Part shown: positions 13,664 to 25,933 of the stretch, piece by piece
Layout of the letters: each line of letters opens with the position of its first letter
Position numbering within the stretch: position 1 is the first letter of the stretch
DNA from: Rhodamnia argentea
Taxonomy: Eukaryota; Streptophyta; Magnoliopsida; Myrtales; Myrtaceae
DNA: 64,000 nucleotides
Reading direction: 5' to 3'
NCBI RefSeq assembly: GCF_020921035.1
Contig: NC_063153.1
Coordinates: forward strand, 7,378,001 to 7,442,000
Translations under genes and position numbers: made by a program
Notes under the pieces: model-generated
Seen by the model: only the letters and a program-made list of their open reading frames with translations
Databases searched by the model: none
Told to the model about the DNA's origin: nothing

Positions 13664-16600
13664 ATGGATCTATGTGAATCCCCTCCATCAATACAGAAGC
13701 ACGCAACCGTGGAGACCCCAAGACCACCCCTGGTTCCTGCAGAAAGGAACAATGCAGCTGCCGCTGCCGCCACCGCCCGCCGCCCTCGAACAAGGGAAGT
13801 TAGCTCAAGGTTCAAGTCACCCACTCTGTCGACCCCTTCGGTTAGGCGTTGCCCATCTCCAAACCTCACGAGGGCAGCAAGTACGCCGTCTCAATTGGTG
13901 CCGAAGAGAGCCCAGTCAGCAGAGAGGAACCGCCCATCAACACCAGCCTCACGCTCACGTCCATCCACGCCCTCGCGTCCATCCACTCCTTCACGTCCGT
14001 CCACACCTGTACATGATTTATCTGTAGATATGCAATTGGCACCTAGAAAAGTTAGCACTGGTAGATTAGGAGAGAGTCTGTGGCCTTCCACAATGCGAAG
14101 TTTGAGTGTTTCATTCCAGTCTGATTCTATTTCCATTCCTGTTGCCAAGAAGGAGAAATCTGTAAGTAGCACGCCGTCGGACCGCACCTTGAGACCCACT
14201 TCAAATGGAGTACACAAGCAATCTGAAATGCCAACTATGGTCCGAAAGCCTATGCCAGAGAGAAAAAGAAGCCCGCTCAAAGGGAAAAATTTATCCAATC
14301 AGTCCGAGAATTCTAAGCCAATTGATGGTACAAATGCTCGTCTGATTGATCAACATAGATGGCCGAGTAGAACAGGTGGGAAAGTGTCTTTGAATGCCTT
14401 AAATAGTAGCTCTGATCTTCCTGTCAAGGTTACTAGAGGTTCTGCATCAATATCAGGAAATGGGTTATCAACAATTAGGAGGATGCCTTCTTCTGATGGG
14501 TCGATGAAACCTCTGCAAAGATCTACCAGTGATGCTGAAAGGCGACTGTCAACTGATGAATCTGATAGAGGAGAGGCTGATGGAAATTCATTTGAGGATG
14601 ATTTACTCGTTGGCCCGAAGAGGCTTCTTTTAACAAGTTTAGCTGACAGAGTGACTTCATCAACTCCTGCAGTTAAATCTCACTCTTTGCCTATTCCTGT
14701 ATCTCGTCAACCATCACCGAGTAGGACATCTATCACATCGTCCTCTGTTTCTAGAGGTGCCAGTCCATCAAAGACAAGGCCGTCAACGCCCCCTTCTAGA
14801 GGGATAAGTCCCTCTCGGATAAGACCATCGAATGTTTGTACTCAACCCAGCAGCTCAACATCTGTTCTTAGTTTTATCGTCGATTTTCGTAAAGGGAAGA
14901 AGAGTGCTGGTTTTATAGAAGATGCTCATCATCTCAGGCTGATGCATAATAGATATCTGCAGTGGCGATTTGCTAATGCGCGGGCAGAGGCAGTACTTCA
15001 TGATCAGAAAGCATTAGCAGAGGTAGAACACTTATTTTTTCAAATAGCTACCTTCAAAGAATTTAGCCTCTTTATCAGCTCTATACGTATTTTTGGCTTC
15101 ATGTTAAGTGGAAGCCTGTTTATATCCCTGTCAAGCATGCATTAGCTTTCATCCCTGGCAAGAGAGCATTTGCTGTAGAAATTACTGCCGTGCAGAGTTA
15201 TTACTCAAGACAGCTTAGATCTGTTTACTCTCCAATAGTCGTTATGACAGCCCAAGTGAGATGGTCACATAGTTTTTTTTAATTAATGATTGGCTGGGAT
15301 TGAACTTTGATACATATGTTCCTTACTGGATTCATACTGTCTCAATGTCTATTGATTCAAAGAGTATGAAAAAATATTAATAAAAAAGCTTTATGAGTGT
15401 TTATTCACTCTGAAAGCTCAAAGTTCCACCATTCTGTGAACTGCCTAGAATTGACTCTGGAAACTAAAGCAGCGTTTGTATCAGCAGTGATGATGCTTTC
15501 AGGGAATGAAAAATTACTTTTATTCAACAAGATATCTGTATTAGTAGGATCTGCTATTGCATTGAAGACGCTTCTGAGCATTAGTTTGTGTTCATGTTTG
15601 TGATTTTTGGCTCATGCAAGCAATGGAAGTGAGATTTTGGGGGAACTTCTCTTTCCATAGAAAGCTAGTATTTATTTTTATCATAAGAAAACCTGACAGT
15701 GATGTGACAGGGTAGACTAAACTGCCAATGCTGAATTCCAGAGTTGGCTTTTAGAGGAAGAGGGTTAGATGATTATTTTTCTGCCCGATTTTCCTTTGCA
15801 ACTTTAAAGCAACTCTGTTTCTTTTCATATAGCTATCTAGCGTACATCCTTTTCTATATTTACTGAAGATTTATTCATGAGATTAGAAAAGAAATCTATG
15901 CAAGCTTTCTGTTCTGAGATGCATGGAACCGAGTGTTAAAATCAGATAAACATGGAAACATTTGAATCGGATATGCATATGTAATTTGCGTGCGCATGCT
16001 TGCGTGCATGTGTGTTAAGTGGCGACTTGTACCTGTACTATAACATCTGTGAGTGGTATACTTTATGGTCACATAAGTGCTTACTCCGTACTGTCTCTGG
16101 ATTACTTTATCTGATTTCATAAAACCTGACTCAATTCTGCAGAAGACTTTATTCAACGTTTGGGTCGCCATGATTGAGCTTTGGGATTCGGTTATCATGA
16201 AGACTACTATTCTTCAGCAGATGCAAATAGAGCTCAAGCTGAACTCTATTCTGAATAATCAAGTAAGAACCTTCTGTTAAAGAAGCTTTCATGCTATGGA
16301 CATCATTGACTGAGTCCGTTGCTTCACCCATAACTAGTTTTTAGATTTCATTTCCTCATCTACTTCTCGCTTCTATATTTTTACTTGTTTATGGCTGAAA
16401 TATGGTAAGAGCACTTCTGATGTTTTCGCGAAAAGATGCGCGTGGACCTTTTTAAAGAGAAGCTGCTAGGGAATTTTTTTTACCTTTAAGTTTATACTAA
16501 AAGTAGTTCAGACTTAATTATTTTAAAAAGGATACCACAAAAGAAGTACATGGTTTGATTGTATCTTGATTTTGACGATGTTTATGTCCGATTTCTTCAC

Positions 16601-18736
16601 TATATTGAGAAATATGGAAACACTGACTAAAGGCCATGCTACTTGATCGACTGACAAAATTCTGTTTGATTTTAGATACCTAGCATCAAATTGTAAGGAC
16701 GACTTCTGATGCATATACTTTTGTTTTTCTGATAAATCTTGCTGTACTTTTTGTCTGACAAACTTTTACTTTAAATTTGCTGCTTGGCAAAAGAAGGGTA
16801 AATATGGCTCTATTTGCACCCCTCTTCAGACATATATTGGTTCTAGCTTGTAAACTTCTGCACTTATAGAGGAAATTCTTATAACGAACTCCAATAGATC
16901 AATGTCCAGGATGATACTCTTAAATTTTTGCTTTTAATGGCTCTCCTATATCCTTAATGACCAATTCAGATGACCTTCCTCGATGAATGGGCTTTGCTTG
17001 AGGAAGATCACATTAGCTCATTAGCTGGAGCTGTAGAAGATTTGGAGGCTAGCACTCTTCGTCTTCCTGTTACTGGAGGAGCAAGAGTATGTTAATTTGC
17101 AGAAGATTATTTTGTTGGTTCGAAAGAATAATTACTGATCTCTACAATATCTGATCATGGAAAATTTATATTCTCAGGTAGATATGGAATCCTTGAAAGG
17201 TGCTCTTTGCTCTGCTGTTGATGTGATGCACGCTACAGGATCCTCTATGTATCCTCTTCTCTCAAAAGTAAGACCTTGTTATTAATTATTATTATTTTCT
17301 TTTCTCATTTGTAGAGTCCCAGGGCCTTGAGGAAAGAGACCTTTCCAACAAATCCCATTCTGTGATAGTTGAAAGGAAGCAAAGAAGGTTTTTACGTGCT
17401 TGCTTCAATGTAATTGGTTTACCTTATAGCACAATCTGATTGTACAACAGAGGAACCATGTCCTCAGGGAGGGAAATGGCTATTAGTTCATCGCAAACCA
17501 CTGGTCATTATGCAAAGTTTAGTAGTTCATGTTCTGTAGAACAACCATATCTCTAGGGAAGGAAATTGCATTTTGTGGATGCTTGCCCGTTGTCCTGTCT
17601 TCCATAACCATATACCTTTGGATTTACGGAATTTATATGATGTTTATGGTCATCATAACCACTTCTTAACATAATTGTTACTCAGATTGTTGTCTGAGGC
17701 TCTTAGCTTCTTCTTAAGTACTTGCAAACAGGATTAAATAGTTCTGCAAGGCCTAACATCATTTCCCTCTTCTTGTCCCTGAATTTACAGGTTGAAGAAA
17801 TGAATGAATTGGTATCTGAACTAGCTGTTGCAGCAGCACGTGAAAGGGCAATGCTTGACCAATGCGAAAATTTATTGGCTTCAACTGCTGCTATGCAGGT
17901 GCGGGACATAAATATTATGCTGAATCTACCTCTATGTTTGCATCAAGTCGGATACAGTCTGCTGCTTATTGCTTTTACACTGAAAGTATAATCTCATACA
18001 TATTTTACTGTTTTTAATGTGTCATTGTCAGGTTGAGGACTAGCATACCATCTTTTATGCAGCCTCATTTCATAGCTACGATAGGACGATTATATTTTGG
18101 TGTAGGCATTGTATGGACGTCTCTGCAGTCAATTCACCAACTTTAGTATCAATTACTCCAGCCGCTCAACTTTAATTTCTTCGGCTGGTCAATTTTCTAG
18201 TGAGATACTGACATGGCAGATACACGACTTATTTTTGTGGAATGTGCCACGTCATTGCCATGAGGTTGCCACCTTGCTGATTTGTTGGAAAGCCGACTAG
18301 ATTTTGGCCAAAGTGCATCAATTGGAAAAAAAGAGAAATTTGAAAATTTGGCACCTTGGGTTTTTTGAAATCATAGTATACTGAGTTGATCCAAAATATA
18401 CTAAAGTTCAGTGAAGTTAATGAAGTTTACCCCATATCTCTGCCTTGGGCAAGTCTTAGCTCAATATAAGATGCAACCCATTTGGTTTGTGAAAGATCTC
18501 TGTGTAGCAGATAGCTAGCTAGCTAGCTAGCTTTAAAAGAGCTTGTATCGCCTTTGTAACATCGATTCATAGTGTGAGCTCTCTTATTCAGATGTTTGGT
18601 TTTTATCTTTTGTCAATTCACAAAGGTAGAGGAATGCAGCATCAGGACACATCTCTTGCAATTGAAGCAGACGCTGGAGGAAAGGATCACCCAATTCCGG
18701 CCGTTGAGACTGCCCTCTTCACTGTCCTTAACATAA
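13664..18736 (+). CDS. AUG8: AUGMIN subunit 8 / QWRF-motif microtubule protein
   Basis: Six coding exons join in frame: 13664-15022, 16143-16262, 16970-17086, 17178-17267, 17791-17898, 18626-18736, all with GT-AG borders, giving 634 aa with stop TAA at 18734. The N-terminus ([13 protein letters not shown]) matches the start typical of AUG8. Residues about 60-420 are Ser/Pro/Arg-rich and basic, with repeated RPSTP units, as expected for the disordered microtubule-binding half. The family motif QWRF is at residues 433-436, just before exon 1 ends. The remaining exons encode the conserved alpha-helical half. Known role of the family: the plant augmin complex recruits gamma-tubulin to existing microtubules for branching nucleation in spindle, phragmoplast and cortex. 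It is a member of the QWRF (DUF566) family, of usual length. A repeat remnant (about 18100-18440) sits in the last intron. Very confident in family; AUG8 rather than another QWRF member rests on the N-terminus. Confidence 0.95.
18512..18532. repeat. (AGCT)n microsatellite in the last AUG8 intron
   Basis: Five tandem units of the palindromic tetranucleotide, about 95 bases before the final exon. Confidence 0.8.
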
Positions 18737-21318
18737 CACGTTCCTCAGATCGACTGAGGTCCGTTCTGTGAGTCTATGCTTGTATATTCATATCCCACCT
18801 TTTTCTCTTTCTTCCTTTAGTTCGATCTTCTTCTTTTTTTTTCCGGCTTCATTAGTTTTTTAGGCTTTCATCTTCTGCGGTGGCGGCACCAGGCCCCACC
18901 TTCACAATGTAATTTTGGTCCAAACGATTTGAGCATAATTAGGAAAAGCAATGCAGAGAGAGCAAAGGGATTGGAAATTGATGGTGCTCAAAGCAAAAAA
19001 TTTAGTAATGAGAAAGCGATGATTTTGTGTAGATTTCTCTTGCTCGTGGTTCGACAAGGCACTGAAAAGTCAGCGATTCGATGACCATCAGAATTTATGA
19101 TGTTTTTCTTTAGTCGCTAGACGCCCGATTGTAATCGCAAGTCCCAAATTGCAAGAGCTCTAGCAAAAGCTATGTCCCGGGCCGAATACAATGGCTTTAG
19201 ATCTCCACGAGCGGATGGATGGTGCGAAGTCATGACATGAAAGAGTAGCCATTTAGGGAGTTTCCTCCAGTAAGTGACCGTGCCCTATGGGTTGATTCAG
19301 GGTTCGATTTACCTTGATTTAGAGGTATGTTGGACCAAGTTGAACCTAGTGGATTTGGGAAAATCTCAGTCCGCAACCAAATCAGACCACTAAAGGAGTT
19401 TTACAATCCAAGCCAAATCAGTTAGGCTGCATTTGGTCGTCCGAATTTCTGGCCAGGATAGGACCGGATAAGAAATCCAATAATTATATCATATCATATC
19501 TATTGTTTGGTGAACTACTGATTTAAAGTCGGATAAGCAGAGGTAAGGTATGGCTGAGATCGACTATATTTTGTTGAAATATCAAGATGCTTTAGAAATT
19601 ATTCAATAATGAGTTCTACTGAGTGAGTTACTCTTGAGTAGAGGTTTATGCTATTTGAATTCAAGCACAACATCGACGGAGCGGACCCCGTAGAATCGGG
19701 GATCTTAATTTGGAGTCGAATTCTTTGATAAGGACCCGTTGACCTTGCTCGTTGTTTTATCGAGTGAGTAAACAAATGCTAAATAATCTAATTATTCGGC
19801 CTCTTTTTGCAAGTTGAAGAGGCACTTATGCGAGTCATCAAAGAGAGCCCTTTTGAATGTCGAGATCCCTTTTGAAAGTTGATTATCAATCTCGAGTTTT
19901 TCATAACATGTCAAAACCCCTTCGAATATTGGAAATGTTCAAGCAATTAAAAAATGAGGAACGTGATCTCATATAACGCCTAACAATCGATTAAAGAACA
20001 AGGTCGTAGAGATACCCAGTTTTGAGGCTAGAGACTCGAGCCTAGCCTTGTCGAATCGGCGGCCCACTTGACGGTCACTACCGCCAAAGAGGCGACCCAA
20101 CGCGGCGAAGAAGTGACTCGACCTAAAGGAGAGGCGGCGGTTGTGGGAAAAATTACACTCTCCTCATGTCTGCTCTTTTGAAAAATCCTACTCTGATCTA
20201 TCCCACTCCTTCCCTATAATTATTTTCTCTTGGCTATATCCCTTATATCCCCTCCTTATTCTATCATGAACAGCTGTCAAACACAGGATATGCTAAAATA
20301 TATCCTATCTTGACTTATATCCTCATGACTAAACGTAGCCTTACTTCTAGTTTGTCATTAGTTCGGTTGAATTTAACCCTTCAACATCAAGCGGATGCAC
20401 AATGGATAAAAGAGGGAACAATATTTGTAATAAGGATTCAAGAAAGAGGAAACAATCGCAGTTTGATTAGACGTAGAAACACATTACAATATGACAGTTT
20501 ATTTATTTATTTTTTTCCACATATGGAAGTCCATCAGCAATAGCCGGCTCGATTATGGGAAGTAGCCAACCTGAGGAGTAGAGATCGCCAACGTGACGAG
20601 AAATATAAATCCTACGGTATACAAAATTCCTAAACGGGAAGGATCTACTTATCCCCTCGTGGAACATGCCTGTTTGGTTCATTTTGATTAATCGGTTATG
20701 GATTTTCTTTGCAAACCCTTGCACACATCAGTATTTGACTTTTATGCTTGGGAATTACCCTCCAACTTATAAGTTGAGGTTTAAGTTTCATTTGTTTCAC
20801 AGAGAACGATGAAAATGATCGACAACAACACAATCGAAGTATTTTTGTAAACATCCTTCATTTTCATAAGCGACATGAACGATTAATTTCAGGACCAGCA
20901 CGTAAATCTGCTGGTCCAACCTTCTTCTAGGCCCCGTTTGTTTGGTATATAGGAATACTACAATGGGAATACGATATATACGAAGTAGAACTTCCTGGGG
21001 AAGAGAAATAAATCAAAGTGTATGGACTATATTCTCTCCATTGGCAAGAGATTACTTCATAACTGTGCTTTTAAGGTACTACACTTCATTGACAAATTTT
21101 TCTTGAAAGTACATTTAGTATTTGAACTTAGCACTAGTCCGGCAGGCCAAGTGCTGCTATTCTGCTAACTTGTTTCAAACCTAGTTAGCCCGTTCTCCAA
21201 ATAGGCCGTTGTACTCGCTACTGTACACAAGTTACAAAAATTTCCCAATCTAGAGAAAGATGGATACATTAAGACAGACAAAAATGGCTTGCGAGTCTTC
21301 TACCTCGGCGCTTGGCTC
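18737..21318. other. Intergenic between convergent AUG8 and IF-3
   Basis: Apart from the Tourist-like element, it holds the 3' flanks of both genes. At about 20935 'ccccgtttgtttggtatat' looks like the end of another element of Tourist/hAT style, not resolved. No other gene seen. Confidence 0.5.
19425..20340. mobile_element. Tourist/PIF-Harbinger-like non-autonomous element (916 bp)
   Basis: The left end 'ggctgcatttggtcgtccga' and the complement of the right end 'ggctacgtttagtcatgagg' are imperfect inverted repeats. It is flanked by TTA at 19422-19424 and 20341-20343, the 3-bp TWA duplication typical of PIF/Harbinger elements. Sub-terminal 'ccaggatagg' and 'tatcctatcttg' continue the similarity. 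No transposase was seen. It lies between AUG8 and IF-3. A related, probably truncated left end is at about 39055 ('acatttgatcgtccgaattt'). Confidence 0.7.
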
Positions 21319-24300
21319 TCATATGCTGGCTGAGACTTCATTGGCGGATGATTTTTCTTGTTTCTTTGGTGGGTCTTGACCTTTCTGCAGAAGAGCTTTA
21401 TTTGGGACCAAAACAATGGATATGTTCCTCTCCCTAAAGTTCTTGCTCTCCTCGGTTGCAAGCTGTAGGTTCATGTCCATGATTAGCCAAAGTGGAAACT
21501 CATAGGAAGGTAGAATATGCAGAATAATTGTTAAGCTTGTGACCAAGATAAGTACTAATCTGTAGAAACGGACAAATCACTTCTTCAGAGGTTTCTTGCA
21601 TATATTATCACCACTCAAAAGCCTCAAGGTTTTCAGAGGACACATGCCGAAACGTTGAAACATGATATTCAAACCCTTTTGCCAGATATAAACTGTCCAC
21701 AAAAGCTGCACTCCAGCTTTTTTGCAAACCGACGAAATTGCAACCGGAGATTAAGTGTGGTATAGTCAACATCAAATTAGAACTATTTGGACCCACCAAA
21801 ACACCCAGATTCATGTCAATGTACCTAGTTGTGTAAATAGTAAAAAATTGCACATGGTAAAATGATCAGCCTATAATTACCTTCTGGAAAATGACATCGT
21901 CATGACAAGTGTTTTGAATACCAAGTTAAACTCGAGTTTGCTCTAGTTCGACATTGCTGATATTATAAGTTAATTGATATATTGACAAAATATAAGGGCA
22001 TACTCTGTCCCAAAAACAATAATAACACCAATAAAATTTTATGTGCATACGTTTTCATTTCCACATTATTGCCCCTTTATGATTCGCACATGGCTTTGCC
22101 CCAGGTTTCGGGGCATCAGGCAGGAACTTTTCTTCACGGGAAAGCGTAACGAGTTTTTTTGTTGACAGCCAAAATTATTGAACATAATCCCATGAAGTGC
22201 ATGAAATAGGAATACCTCTCCAACGTCATTTTGGAAACGTCTGATTAGCTCAATGGCAATATTTCTGAAGTCATTTTCACGACCTTTTAAGTTCACTATA
22301 ACTTTAACCTGCAAAAATTATAAAAAGTGTCACACATAAAGGTCCCATTATATTATTATATGTATAAGCAACATGTGCCAACATCATAAAGAATGATCCA
22401 ACCAACCTTATCACCATCTTTCAGAAACTTCCGTGCTGCTTTTAAACGAACAGAATAATCATGTTGATCAATGTTGTAACTGTCCACGAAATTGCCACAC
22501 AATTAGATGACAGACCAGTACATTGGGGAGACAGACACGGGCAGAATCTCAAAAAACACAAACTGACTCAGTATATGTAAGTGTTGCTACCACCTGCACT
22601 CTGTTTATAATTCTCCAAAAAAAAATTCAGCCGAAAAGAGTAAAACAAAATCCTTATCTATGTGGAGAGGATTAACCAAATCAGTTAATACCTCATTTGA
22701 TTTGCATAGACTGGACACTCGAAAGTAACATTTAAAATCATGAGTAGACTTCCTCTTAACGACCGTTTTAAACTGTACCAAATAACCTGTAACGAATACA
22801 GGAAGAGCAAGTCTGGCGACTGATAATAACTGGAGATCAAAGGCAGAGATGATGCAGAACAGGAAAAGAGAATACAGTTGGGTTAAATATCTTAAAATGT
22901 CAGTGTAAATGCCTACCCCATTTTCAGCTCCTTCAGATCCATACGACTAGCTAAAAACGCAAGGGTAATTTGATCAGTATGCATTATCAATCATGAGAAT
23001 CTGCACATGGATCACTATAGAACTCCAAAAGTTAGGCAGAGAGGACATTCACCAGCACTTTTCTTCTGCTGCTCCCGTTTCTTCTTTTGTTGTTCGTACT
23101 TGAATTTCCTGGGGAGAATAAAAACAAAGCCAACAAGAAAAAAAAGTAGCCTTAGATTTCCCAAGAAGACAAATAACGTCACTACAATTATTCGCAGTGG
23201 TAAGGTCAGTACAATTATTCACAGTAGTACTCATAAAAACATGGCTTTTCCTGGAATTTTGATAACATAATTTGCCACATGTGACAGCTTAAATCAATCT
23301 TCAAATGACCAATTTTCCCATATAATGTTAAATTGGCTAAAAAACATCACTATAACATTAAATTAAACCAGAAACTTAGCGAGAGTAGGTTCTGAAAACT
23401 TCATTATCATGACAAGACGAGAAAGTATTCCAAACTCACTAACAAATAAAAATAAAGACAAAAAGGACGAAAGAGGAGTAGGAAAATTAGTGTTGATTAA
23501 ATAGGATGATCAAACCGTAAGAAAAAGATCTGCATAATCTCAATTATCACCTAAGAGTGAATACAAAAAGGAAGTTCAGTCAGAACACCAAACAACACCA
23601 ACAGTATGAAGGGAAAAACACAAACAAATGTCCTCAATCTTCATTTTATGGGAATATAACAGCTAGCATTTTAACCTACAACTACTGGGATAAAAAAATG
23701 ACGGCTAGAACTTTTTATCTGGAATAAGCACATAGCAGAATCGGGATAACTGCAAAAATTAACCGAAGTTCAGAAAACAAAAAGAGGAAATGTAAACATC
23801 AAATATAATGTGGTAAAATCGACTTTCAACTTTGTTTCGATAAACAAGTGTATTGACTATATTTCACATTCCATGTCTAATGCATTTCAAGAATATGAAG
23901 AGGGACATCTGAGGTCTATACTTGTAATCCATGATTCTGACCACTGGGGGATCTGCATCAGGGGACAAAATTACCTGCATTTAAGCAGCCAAGAGAAATA
24001 AATTGCTAATCTTTTCCATGAGAAAAAAGTTTGGAGGTCAAAACAATGATATCCTAAATGCATCTGTGCAGAACACGTCAATTTGCTCATCAATACATGC
24101 AATTGCAAAACTCCAATCCCCAATTAATTAGTCACGACATACAACCATGATATTACAAAGGTAAAGAGTGGATTAGTAAGGTAATCGCATCTATTCTGAT
24201 TAATGCATCTTGTGATAGACAAAAGTTGATCTTATGTCCAATCCTCAGTGCCAAACCTCAGGTGCTGACCAAAACCAAATTAGTACTTTTGGTATCTAGA

Positions 24301-25555
24301 TTCCCCAAGATATGAGTGTTTCATCAGCGGAAAAAATTCTGACCACCTAATCCGAGTGTGGACTCACAACTTCCAAGTTTCCTAGTGAAATTTTCTTTCA
24401 TCATGTGTCAAATACTACTGTTGAATACACATTAAAAGTTGACAAACTTCTCATGCATCATTCACGACCATTAAAAATAAAATGTTGGATTCTTTGAAAG
24501 CTAATATCCAAACACTGAACACGCAAACTCGTGAGCATTACACAACATACTGCTTGTAGTTAGGCATATTTCTTATATGTGATTCCAAAATTTTACATCT
24601 TTGGCCAACCCAACTCAAAACAGTACAAGCAGACAACTACTCTCCAAGAACAAATTTCAAATTTGGAGTGCTCCACCAATTCTGATGCAAGAATAAATAA
24701 AAAATACAGTACTTCATGGTAAATGCTATCAGCCCAATAACATAGAGAAGAGCCACAAGCAGGAGCTACATTTGTATCGAATTTCTAGCATATTTCTTCC
24801 CATCAGATTTCAGATTAAGAAAAGAAAAAGTTGAAAAATTTGACAACTACAATTCATACCAGATCGAGCTCAGCATCCTCAGCCATCTGAATTGCCTCAC
24901 TTTTAGACACAACCCCAACCTACACCAAGATATAACTCAATAAGCCACAGCCTTAACAAGAACATGGATTCAATAGGAACTAAAACAGTCCTGAAAAAGG
25001 AGGAAGGACACTGATGAAGACAATGATTCTTACCTCTAACTCAATCCAAAATGCAGACCCAAAGGGAAAAACAGGAAGAAGGAAAGAAACTCACCATATT
25101 TTGCTGCTGGTCAATCAACCGTACAGTAGCCGACCTGCATCAATCCACCACACGTACGTTGAACACCATCATTTCGAACTTCAATCCGATTTCACTTCAA
25201 ATTTCGCGACATGCTGAAACAAATCATCCAAAGAGAAGAAACTCGGAGCACTTCACCTGATAGTGGATATATCAAGCGCTTGATCGTCATCGGAATCGCT
25301 CTGCCGGGACCGCCTCCAATCTCCCGAACCCGAGTAGCGCGATCCGCCTCCGCCGCCGCCGTAACGGCAGGCGACGGAGAGACTACGGGGGGCGAGGACG
25401 AGAGACCACTTGGGGAGGCTCGTTGCCTCGGAGTGGCGGGCTCGGAAGAGCTTCGACGACTCGAGCGAGGAGAGGGAGAAAGGCGGAGACGTCGTCGTCG
25501 CCTTGGAGTTCGTCAGGACGGGTTTGAAGGTGAAGCTGCCGGTGACAGCAGCCAT
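21319..25555 (-). CDS. IF3: Chloroplast translation initiation factor IF-3
   Basis: Nine exons on the minus strand join in frame: 25555-25257, 25134-25095, 24919-24860, 23974-23922, 23108-23053, 22950-22917, 22479-22407, 22308-22216, 21462-21319; 283 aa, stop TGA at 21319-21321. Residues 1 to about 60 are Ser/Thr-rich, poor in acidic residues and look like a plastid transit peptide. A Gly-rich linker follows. The IF-3 N domain starts at about 101 (TVRLIDQQQNMVGV), passes through the conserved SPDADPPVVRIMDY at about 137-150, then the Lys/Gln-rich helix. The C domain starts at about 171 and includes KAARKFLKDGDKVKV and the GRE motif. Known role: IF-3 binds the 30S subunit and controls initiator tRNA and start-codon selection; in Arabidopsis the SVR9 genes do this in chloroplasts. 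It is convergent with AUG8 and divergent from PRD2. Confidence 0.95.
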
Positions 25556-25933
25556 GGCGTCGTCGCGAGAGAGCTATGCGACTGCGAGCAAAAATTATTT
25601 GTTCAGATCGTCTTCATTGCGTTCGCACTCGCAGTTGCAGTCATCGTCTTACTTATCCACAACGACTCTTCTCTCAATCGATGGTGAGGGAGTGAGGCTT
25701 TGAAAGTCGGAGCCCCGACTGGACCGAAAAGGTCCGACCCGTTTCTTTATGGGCTTGGACAGGCCCGCCCAGTTAAAATAAGGGCGGAAAAGGCCTGACG
25801 GTTGGACCGGGGAACGGGGAACCGGCCGGTCCAGAAACGACCAAAAGCTTTAAAAAAAGGTGTAGAAAGGTGTTCTCAAGATCGTCTCCCGCTCTCGCGT
25901 CCCATTCGTCGAGCGACGACGACGAGCGCGAAT
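25556..25933. promoter_or_regulatory. 378-bp bidirectional promoter, IF-3 and PRD2
   Basis: The two start codons face away from each other with 378 bases between, so both leaders and both promoters must fit here. A TGGGCT motif (25750-25755) matches the site II/TCP element common in plant genes for ribosomal and organelle functions. Another GGCCCG-like copy follows at about 25762. No TATA box is evident, which is usual for housekeeping divergent pairs. Confidence 0.6.

Noticed and set aside
21608..21853. Minus-strand 81-codon frame inside IF-3
   Set aside because: It lies wholly in the last intron; splicing 22216 to 21462 restores the IF-3 frame without it.
25211..25687. Plus-strand open frame of 158 codons
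   Set aside because: It is the opposite strand of IF-3 exon 1 and its promoter; the minus-strand reading has transit peptide and IF-3 domain.
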